Of a stretch of DNA of 5,653 nucleotides, positions 5,127-5,653 are shown one piece after another. The DNA comes from an uncultured Faecalibacterium sp. (lineage in GTDB: Bacteria > Bacillota > Clostridia > Oscillospirales > Ruminococcaceae), in the NCBI GenBank assembly GCA_900765705.1, contig CAAFSR010000034.1:1-5653 (forward strand). Direction: 5' to 3'. A program made the translations under genes and the position numbers. A model generated the notes under the pieces. The model saw only the letters and a list, made by a program, of their open reading frames with translations, did not search any database and was not told the origin of the DNA. How positions within the stretch are numbered: the stretch's first letter is position 1; every line of letters starts with the position of its first letter.

Positions 5127-5653
5127 ATGACATTGCCTTTTGAAAATGACACAGGGCCGGTTATTAAAAGACTGGCGGCAAGGAGTATTCAGACAGACAA
5201 GCGGCGCAACCTGTTTGTGATCGTAACGATCGCTCTGGCGGCTGCTTTGATGGCGGCGATTTTCTGCGCAGGAGCGGGAAATGACAGAAAACTGGAGGCG
5301 GATCTCCGGGGACAGTATCAGGCGGTTGTGGTGAATTGTGACCGTGATACGATTGAAAGACTGAAAGACTGCCCGGAAGTGGAACGCTGGGGTCTTTCCC
5401 AGAATTACGGTTCCGCCCGCTATGGTGACAGCGTTCTGACTGTGGAGTATGCGGATGCCAACTGGATGGAATTGGGGAAGAAACCTTCCTTTACCGGGAC
5501 GCTTCCGCAGGCTGCCAATGAAATTCTGGTAGAACGGGCATTTCTTGATTATTTTGAAATCCCCGCAGAAGTCGGGCAGACCATAGAAGTGAATCTTGGA
5601 AACGGAAAGCAGACCTATACCGTCAGCGGTATCATGGATGTGGAGAATGACTC
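5127..5653 (+). CDS. ABC transporter permease, FtsX/MacB type (permease 2), N-terminal fragment
   Basis: Open from the ATG at 5127 to the window edge: 175 whole codons with no stop. An excellent AAAGGAGGTGG (5111-5121) overlaps the end of the ATPase stop codon and lies just upstream of the ATG. The first nine residues, MTLPFENDT, are identical to those of permease 1, and KRLA at 14-17 is shared as well; after that the two diverge. One TM helix (about 28-50) is followed by the start of an extracellular domain. It has the same MacB-core pattern: GTLPQAANEILVERAF (124-139), then a VGQTIEVNL motif and YTVSGIMD (164-171). It is therefore a paralogue of permease 1 and the likely second membrane subunit of the same transporter. 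The FtsX domains lie beyond the window. Confidence 0.93.
   Translation, partial: MTLPFENDTGPVIKRLAARSIQTDKRRNLFVIVTIALAAALMAAIFCAGAGNDRKLEADLRGQYQAVVVNCDRDTIERLKDCPEVERWGLSQNYGSARYGDSVLTVEYADANWMELGKKPSFTGTLPQAANEILVERAFLDYFEIPAEVGQTIEVNLGNGKQTYTVSGIMDVEND

Overview
The window reads as chromosome (or an integrated element) of a Gram-positive Bacillota, most likely a gut-type Clostridia/Lachnospiraceae relative. This is inferred from AGGAGG-type ribosome sites, intermediate GC content, a histidine kinase with an ISHQTKTPIANL H-box, and large FtsX/MacB-type permeases of the kind common in that group. No species can be named from the sequence alone.

All genes are on the + strand and form one regulatory and transport locus. 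Positions 1-1169 hold the 3' end of an OmpR/PhoB-family response regulator, overlapping by an ATGA junction with a short two-TM sensor histidine kinase. A clear Rho-independent terminator follows (1175-1205). The transport block then begins: an 86-residue three-TM protein (1298-1558) that I do not recognise, an 885-residue permease with two FtsX domains (1660-4317), a MacB/LolD-type ATPase (4447-5112), and the start of a second, related permease (5127 to the window edge). The presumed complex is one ATPase with two large permeases. It probably handles peptides, antibiotics or envelope lipids, but the substrate cannot be read from the sequence.

The most notable feature lies between the genes. 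All three intergenic gaps after the kinase terminator (1170-1297, 1559-1659, 4318-4446) carry a near-identical 24-bp box (B), 34-45 bp before the next start codon. Box B holds an 11-bp-spaced direct repeat, as expected for an OmpR-family regulator site. In two gaps, B is preceded at exactly 16 bp by a second conserved 29-bp block (A), whose first 12-13 bases are an inverted copy of the start of B. In the 4318-4446 gap this makes a perfect 13-bp inverted repeat. My reading is that the two-component system directs these boxes, giving each transport unit its own regulated promoter. RNA pairing and repeat-flanked cassettes are alternatives.

No RNA genes, CRISPR array or insertion sequence were found, and no gene-free stretch exceeds 130 bases.
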